This document shows positions 59,890 through 64,000 of a DNA stretch of 64,000 nt, piece after piece. Position 1 is the stretch's first letter; each line of letters starts with the position of its first letter. Source of the stretch: Caenimonas soli (GTDB taxonomy: Bacteria; Pseudomonadota; Gammaproteobacteria; Burkholderiales; Burkholderiaceae_C); the NCBI RefSeq assembly GCF_013155545.1, contig NZ_JABJVV010000017.1:1-64000 (forward strand). Reading direction: 5' to 3'. Under the pieces are notes generated by a model, which saw only the letters and a program-made list of their open reading frames with translations, was not told the DNA's origin and did not search any database. Position numbers and translations under genes: made by a program.

Positions 59890-60855
59890 ATGCATTATCT
59901 GATCCGGCCTTTCTCTGCCCTGCTGCTGATCCTGGCCGTTGCGGCCGCGCAGGCACAAACGGCCGATTGGCCCACCAAGCCCATCAAGGTGATGGTGGGG
60001 TTTGCCGCCGGAACACCTCCGGATGTCTTCGCCCGCATCTATGGCGAGTTCGCCGCCAAGAAGCTCGGCGTTCCGGTCGTCATCGACAACAAGCCCGGCT
60101 CGGCCGGCAATCTGGCGAGCGACGCGGTTGCCAAGTCCCAGGCTGACGGCTACACCGTCCTCTACAACGTCTCGACCGCCCTCACGATCAACCCGCACAT
60201 CTACTCGAAGTTGCCGTTCGATCCGAGCAAGGACCTCGTGCCGGTGGCGACGACGATGCGGCAAGGCCTGGTGCTCATTTCCAATCCGCCGTTCCCCGCC
60301 AAGTCGCTGCCGGAGGTGGTGGATCAAGCCCGCAAGAACCCCGGCGCGCTGTCGCACGCCTCTTATGGAGCCGGTAGCCCGTCGCACCTCATCATGGAAT
60401 GGCTCAAGGACGAGACCAAGACCACCATGCTGCATGTGCCGTATCGCTCCACGCCCATGAGCGAGCTGATCGGCGGGCAGGTCGACATGCTCCTCGAGCC
60501 CATTGCCTCGGCTTACCCGATGATCGCCAGCGGACGCGTCAAAGCCCTGGCTTACTCAGGCTCGCAGCGTCACCCCGCAATGCCCAACGTGCCCACTTTC
60601 GCCGAGAGCGTCTCGGGGCTGGCGATGATGTCATGGCATGGCATCTGGGCACCGGCGGCCACGCCTCCAGCCGTGGTGGATCGCCTGCATGCCGCCCTGC
60701 TCGCCGCAAGCCGGGATCCCGAGGTGCAACGGCGCATCAAGGAGCTCAACAGCGAGCCCCTGGGAGTCACTCGCGCAGAAATGAGCGAGATGGTCCGGCG
60801 CGATTCCGACATCTACGGCCGGATCGTCAAGGCCAAGAACATCCGTGTCGACTGA
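59890..60855 (+). CDS. TctC/Bug-family substrate-binding protein (tandem second copy)
   Basis: 321 residues. The signal peptide runs from MHYLIRPFSALLLILAVA to AQAQ; the mature start is TADWPTKPIKVMVGFAAGTP. DNKPGSAGNLASDAVAKSQA and HVPYRSTPMSELIGGQVDML match the Bug fold. Upstream in-frame codons from 59650 are in the first copy and not part of this protein. The two adjacent binding proteins differ widely in sequence, so they may bind different ligands or conformers. Confidence 0.93.
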   Translation: MHYLIRPFSALLLILAVAAAQAQTADWPTKPIKVMVGFAAGTPPDVFARIYGEFAAKKLGVPVVIDNKPGSAGNLASDAVAKSQADGYTVLYNVSTALTINPHIYSKLPFDPSKDLVPVATTMRQGLVLISNPPFPAKSLPEVVDQARKNPGALSHASYGAGSPSHLIMEWLKDETKTTMLHVPYRSTPMSELIGGQVDMLLEPIASAYPMIASGRVKALAYSGSQRHPAMPNVPTFAESVSGLAMMSWHGIWAPAATPPAVVDRLHAALLAASRDPEVQRRIKELNSEPLGVTRAEMSEMVRRDSDIYGRIVKAKNIRVD

Positions 60856-60870
60856 AATTCACGGAATCTC

Positions 60871-61386
60871 ATGAGTGCTGTCTTGAACGACGAAGGGCTC
60901 GACCTGCTGTTTCGCAGGGCCCGTACTCACAGTGCATGGCAGCGTCTTCTGCCGGCGCTGTCGAAGGGCAATGTGGAGAAGACGATCTCGGCACCGGTGA
61001 CAGCCGTCATCGGCTACGACGCTCGCTTCTACGAGCACCTGCCGAAGCTGTTCCCGCAGACCGACGCACGCTCGTGGTTCCTCAACACCCCCGAGTTGGC
61101 TGAAGAAACTGCGCGGCGCAATAGTTCGCTGCAAGGCGCATACCTGATGCTGGCGGCGCGTGCCCTCGGGCTGGACTGCGGTCCGATGTCGGGCTTCGAC
61201 CGGGCCAAGGTCGACCACGAGTTTTTCCCCCGCGGGCAGCCGGTGCAGGACGATTTCCACCAGGAGTATTTTCCCGACAGCCACATCAAGACCAACTTTC
61301 TGTGCAACCTCGGCTACGGCGATGCGGCCAAGCTGCACCCGCGCAACCCGAGGCTCGACTTCAATGAAGCGTGCAAGTTGCTTTGA
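60871..61386 (+). CDS. RutE/HadB-like nitroreductase-family protein with an internal deletion
   Basis: 171 residues. RRARTHSAWQ (17-24 region) is followed at once by RLLPALSKGNVEKT. In RutE-like malonic semialdehyde reductases these pieces are separated by about 40 residues holding the segment with PTSAN-type FMN-contact residues. The rest, TAVIGYDARFYEHLPKLFPQ, DARSWF, AEETARRNSSLQGAYLMLAA, LGLDCGPMSGFD, NLGYGD and EACKLL, follows the family closely. A short insertion (PRGQPVQDDFHQEYFPDSH) is also seen. The deletion is in frame but probably disables flavin binding. It is last in the dioxygenase operon, 15 bases after the second Bug gene. Confidence 0.85.
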   Translation: MSAVLNDEGLDLLFRRARTHSAWQRLLPALSKGNVEKTISAPVTAVIGYDARFYEHLPKLFPQTDARSWFLNTPELAEETARRNSSLQGAYLMLAARALGLDCGPMSGFDRAKVDHEFFPRGQPVQDDFHQEYFPDSHIKTNFLCNLGYGDAAKLHPRNPRLDFNEACKLL

Positions 61387-61428
61387 AACCACGATTAGAG
61401 TTTTCCCGAGAGATTTGGCGCCTCCGGT

Positions 61429-61674
61429 GTGCAAAATGGACTTGTGTCTATCCAAACCCTGCGCATCACGCCCATCGCGAGTTTCGTCATCGCGTTCCTG
61501 CTGGGAGGCTTGCTCTGGCTTGCCGCCCCGGTCGCCATTGGTCGCGCCCTCAGGCCGTGGGAAGCGTTAGCCGGTGCGGCCGCGATTCTGGCGCTTCTGG
61601 AGTGGTGGCGAGGACGCCGGCTTCGGCGAGAGCGTGAGCAAATCGATAGCTTGCGCGACTCGGCCCTCTGGTAA
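61429..61674 (+). CDS. Small membrane protein, 81 residues
   Basis: Starts at GTG 61429 or GTG 61444. Two hydrophobic segments (SFVIAFLLGGLLWLAAPVAIG and WEALAGAAAILALLEWW) are followed by an Arg-rich cytoplasmic tail (RGRRLRREREQIDSLRDS). No family is recognised. It ends 22 bases before a strong hairpin. Confidence 0.6.
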   Translation: MQNGLVSIQTLRITPIASFVIAFLLGGLLWLAAPVAIGRALRPWEALAGAAAILALLEWWRGRRLRREREQIDSLRDSALW

Positions 61675-61696
61675 GCGGCGCACGCTGCACTAAATT

Positions 61697-61732
61697 CACC
61701 CGGCGCCGGGCCTCGCGGCCCGACGCCGGGTG
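61697..61732. terminator. Strong bidirectional hairpin between convergent genes
   Basis: CACCCGGCG (61697-61705) pairs with CGCCGGGTG (61724-61732). Inside it CGGGCC (61707-61712) pairs with GGCCCG (61717-61722), with one mismatch and a TCGC loop. AAATT precedes and GCGCTCTCTCC follows. It lies between the stop of the small membrane protein and that of the convergent lipoprotein gene, so it can end both transcripts. Confidence 0.8.
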
Positions 61733-61755
61733 CGCTCTCTCCCTGTGACAGCGTC

Positions 61756-63276
61756 CTAACGAATCGCGAACGGGCCGCCCGCCTGGCCGGTGACGGTGAA
61801 GCGGCCGTTGCCCTGGTAGGTGACCTCGACCATCTGGTTCTGGCCGCCGGTGATGGAGCCCAGGGTGCCGCCGGAGGTTCGGTTGCCCGTGGTGGTGAAG
61901 ACCTTGCCGCCGCCGCCGGTCGGGTTGCCGTTGTCCACGGCGGTGATCCAGTTGCCGTCGTAGGAGAGGCTGATGCCGCGCCACCACAAGTTCATGTCGC
62001 CGGTGCCGCCGTGCCAGTCCCAGGGGTCGTCGCCGCCCGCATTGCTGATGAAGTTATAGCCGGGATAGCCGTAGACGTCCGCGCGCGGCTCCTGCGCTGC
62101 GACCACGCGGCCGTCGCGCGAGACCGCCAGCCCGCTCCAGGTGCTGTAGCCGAAGCGCTGCGTGAAGGTGGCGCCGCCGTCGTCGCTGACCCAGGGGTGG
62201 CCGCCCTGGTCCAGCACCGCCATGCGCATGCCGTCGGCGCTGGCCGCGGCAAAGGTCCAGTTGCCACTGGCCAGGCGGCGCGTCCATGTGGCGCCGCTGT
62301 CGGTGGAAACATAGACACCCTGGTTGGCCGGATCGCCGCCGTAGTGCGACGCGACCGCGACCAGGCGCGTGCCGTCGCTGGAGCCGGCGACCGTGCGCCA
62401 ATCGGTGTTGGCCGTGCCCGCGATGAGCGTGAAAGAGGCGCCGCCGTTGGTCGAGGCATAGAGTGTCCCGCCAACCGCGGCGCCCACGATGCGCTGGCCG
62501 TCGTCCGACATGTAGACGCCCATCCAGGACAGTCCCGAGCCGCTGCGTGCGGTCCAGGTCTGCCCGGAATCGCTCGACGTGTGGAGCACGGTGTTCCCCA
62601 GCGCGGCGAGCTTGGTGCCGTCGGCGGACATGAGGACCTGCGTCCAGTTGTCGGTGGGCGCGCTGCTTCGGGTCCAGGTGACCCCGGCATCCGAGGAAAG
62701 GTAGATGCCACCGGGATCGGCAATCGCCGCGACGCGGTTGCCGCTGGCCGACGACGCTGTGCCGGCCCATTTCAGGTTGGGCGATGCCGCGTCGGGCACC
62801 CGCTCGGTCCAGGTGGCGCCGGGCGCCACGTTGCCGGGCAGGTTGGTGGTGACGACCCACTGCCCGGCGTTCTGCGCCAGGCGCCAGCTGGCCGCGCTTT
62901 GGCCCGTGACCGTCACCTTGTCGCCGACCTGGAGGTCGGCGTTGGCGGGAAGCGTGATCACCACGGTTTGCGTCGAGGTGGAAGTCACCGAGTAGCTGAT
63001 GTTGGGCGCAGCCTGTTGCGACGTGCCCGTCACATCCGCGGTGCCGGGCGCAGGCGTCGGCGCCGGAGCTGGTGCGGGTGAAGGAGCTGGTGCGGGGATG
63101 GTTTCGGGCTCGACCGGTGCGGGCGCCGGCGCCACGGCGTCGGCAGTACTGCTGACCTGCGTGGCACCGCCGGCACCCCCGCCACCGCCGCCGCCGCAGG
63201 CGGTCAGCCACAGCGCGGCCAGGGACAATGCCACGTATTTCGCGCCGTTCTTTGTATCGTTGGTGTACGAGCTCAT
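61756..63276 (-). CDS. Lipoprotein with sialidase/BNR-like repeats
   Basis: 506 residues. The signal peptide ends in the lipobox LTAC with Cys27, followed by seven Gly, then an alternating Pro/Ala linker (VAPAPAPVEPETIPAPAPSP region, residues 45-80). Residues 95-190 form a beta-rich domain with TVTGQSAASWRLAQNAGQWV. After that come six or so BNR-type repeats with the SSDAGVTW, TSSDSGQTW and STDSGATW pattern. The fold is a beta-propeller-like surface protein of unknown ligand. GGAGGTAA is the ribosome-binding site. The gap 63277-63460 before it holds no gene. Confidence 0.85.
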   Translation of the reverse strand: MSSYTNDTKNGAKYVALSLAALWLTACGGGGGGGAGGATQVSSTADAVAPAPAPVEPETIPAPAPSPAPAPAPTPAPGTADVTGTSQQAAPNISYSVTSTSTQTVVITLPANADLQVGDKVTVTGQSAASWRLAQNAGQWVVTTNLPGNVAPGATWTERVPDAASPNLKWAGTASSASGNRVAAIADPGGIYLSSDAGVTWTRSSAPTDNWTQVLMSADGTKLAALGNTVLHTSSDSGQTWTARSGSGLSWMGVYMSDDGQRIVGAAVGGTLYASTNGGASFTLIAGTANTDWRTVAGSSDGTRLVAVASHYGGDPANQGVYVSTDSGATWTRRLASGNWTFAAASADGMRMAVLDQGGHPWVSDDGGATFTQRFGYSTWSGLAVSRDGRVVAAQEPRADVYGYPGYNFISNAGGDDPWDWHGGTGDMNLWWRGISLSYDGNWITAVDNGNPTGGGGKVFTTTGNRTSGGTLGSITGGQNQMVEVTYQGNGRFTVTGQAGGPFAIR

Positions 63277-63460
63277 CTCTGTGTTACCTCCTGGGCGTGG
63301 CACAGACGCCTGGTCACAGGATTGTTCGATTCGTTGCATGCTCAGCGCATGAGCCAGAAGAGTCAAACCATGTAGGAAGACCCTCATGCTGCATGTCGGG
63401 CAGGAGAGCAGCGCCGCATCAATGGGCGCCTACAACAAAGGTGCTGAGTTCGCCGATTGC

Positions 63461-64000
63461 CTAGCGGCTCTTCATCCAGGCCGCCATGGTGTCGAGCAGT
63501 TCCTCGCGCACCTGCTCGTCGGTGCGGCCGGAGCGCGCCAGCACGTGGAAGGAGTGGTCGGCACCATCGACGATGTGCAGGGTGGCGCGGCTGCCCAGCT
63601 TCGTGGTGGCATCCCGGATGAGTTCAAGGTCGGCCAGCGTGTCACGCGTCCCCTGCAGGAACAGCATCGGCACCTGGACGCCGGCCAGATGCCCCGCACG
63701 GTCGATGGAAGGTTTGCCCGCAGGATGCAGGGGAAAGCCCACGAAGACGATCCCGCGCACATTCGGCAGCGGCTCGGCGGCCTGCGCCTGCGATGTCATG
63801 CGCCCGCCGTACGACTTGCCGCCGGCGAAGAGGGGCAGGCCGGGCAATTGCTTCGCAGCCGCTTGAACCGCCGCGCGAACGGCGCCGTGCGCCACTGCCG
63901 GCAGATCCGGCCGCTTGGAGCCTTGCTCCATGTACGGGAACTGGAAGCGCAAGCTCGCAATGCCGCGCTGGGCCAGGCCCGTGGCGATGGCCGCCATGAA
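63461..64000 (-). CDS. Alpha/beta-hydrolase-family protein (KANL3/Tex30-like), C-terminal part
   Basis: At least 179 residues are visible; the gene continues beyond 64000, so the first ATG in the window is probably internal. It has QRGIASLRFQFPYMEQGSKR, the nucleophile elbow GGKSYGGRM (Ser), VPMLFLQGTRDTLAD (acid Asp) and DGADHSFHVLARSG (His). These are the catalytic residues of the Tex30/KANL3-type dienelactone-hydrolase-like group. The substrate is unknown. Confidence 0.85.
   Translation of the reverse strand, partial: FMAAIATGLAQRGIASLRFQFPYMEQGSKRPDLPAVAHGAVRAAVQAAAKQLPGLPLFAGGKSYGGRMTSQAQAAEPLPNVRGIVFVGFPLHPAGKPSIDRAGHLAGVQVPMLFLQGTRDTLADLELIRDATTKLGSRATLHIVDGADHSFHVLARSGRTDEQVREELLDTMAAWMKSR

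Noticed and set aside
1..64000. tRNA, rRNA, phage or plasmid-origin signals
   Set aside because: No cloverleaf-like segments, rRNA-like stretches, iterons or phage structural genes were seen, although an exhaustive RNA search cannot be done by eye.

Overview
The window looks like chromosomal DNA of a high-GC betaproteobacterium of the order Burkholderiales, most likely Comamonadaceae (Variovorax/Ramlibacter-like). The evidence is the GC-rich coding sequence, several TctC/Bug-type periplasmic binding proteins, five intact LysR genes, three CaiB/BaiF CoA-transferases, TRAP and ABC importers next to catabolic genes, and an HU protein with a histone-H1-like lysine/alanine tail. No rRNA, tRNA, CRISPR array or phage region was seen. 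Almost every gap between genes is under 300 bases.

Layout. 1-0.3 kb: the first 24 codons of an IS110-family transposase run off the left edge, with about 200 bases of possible element end. 0.3-2.6 kb: a Bug binding protein, an SDR and a VOC protein. 2.7-11 kb: a LysR gene with a hexanucleotide-repeat tail, then a seven-gene operon holding a NitT/TauT-type ABC importer, two DapA-family proteins (one without its Schiff-base lysine) and two FAD amine/amino-acid oxidoreductases. 11-18.5 kb: a minus-strand operon hglS - pipecolate-oxidase-like - aminotransferase - amaB, flanked by two LysR genes. Together these give a complete route from L-pipecolate through 2-aminoadipate and 2-oxoadipate to 2-hydroxyglutarate.

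18.5-25.6 kb is mixed housekeeping: inositol-phosphatase-like protein, 5'-3' exonuclease, VF530 protein, S41 protease, GST, serine hydrolase, NUDIX CoA pyrophosphatase and small proteins. 25.7-32.5 kb: a LysR gene divergent from a polar amino acid ABC importer followed by a class-V PLP enzyme and a DadA dehydrogenase. 32.5-41.9 kb: IclR-MaoC-CoA-transferase, divergent from a TRAP transporter operon that also encodes a signal-less solute-binding-protein homologue, a second CoA-transferase, an SDR and a fumarylacetoacetase-family hydrolase.

41.9-48.2 kb: a CadC-like regulator with TPRs, a DUF4148-like exported protein, glutaminase, the HU-like protein, an HPP-CBS membrane protein, an HtrA-like protease and an acidic 56-residue protein. 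48.3-49.6 kb: remnants of a divergent lysR/tctC pair fused by a deletion. 49.6-54.9 kb: a tartrate/isopropylmalate-type dehydrogenase, a TonB receptor with a DUF2946-like protein, and a cysteine synthase. 54.9-61.4 kb: a LysR gene divergent from a hydroxyquinol-dioxygenase operon with a citryl-CoA-lyase-like protein, a CoA-transferase, two Bug proteins and an internally deleted RutE-like nitroreductase. 61.4-64 kb: a small membrane protein, a BNR-type lipoprotein and the C-terminal part of an alpha/beta hydrolase.

Overall this is an accessory catabolic region made of repeated 'regulator + importer + enzymes' modules for amino acids, cyclic imino acids and organic acids. Functions come from motif and family recognition by eye. 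No database search was run.
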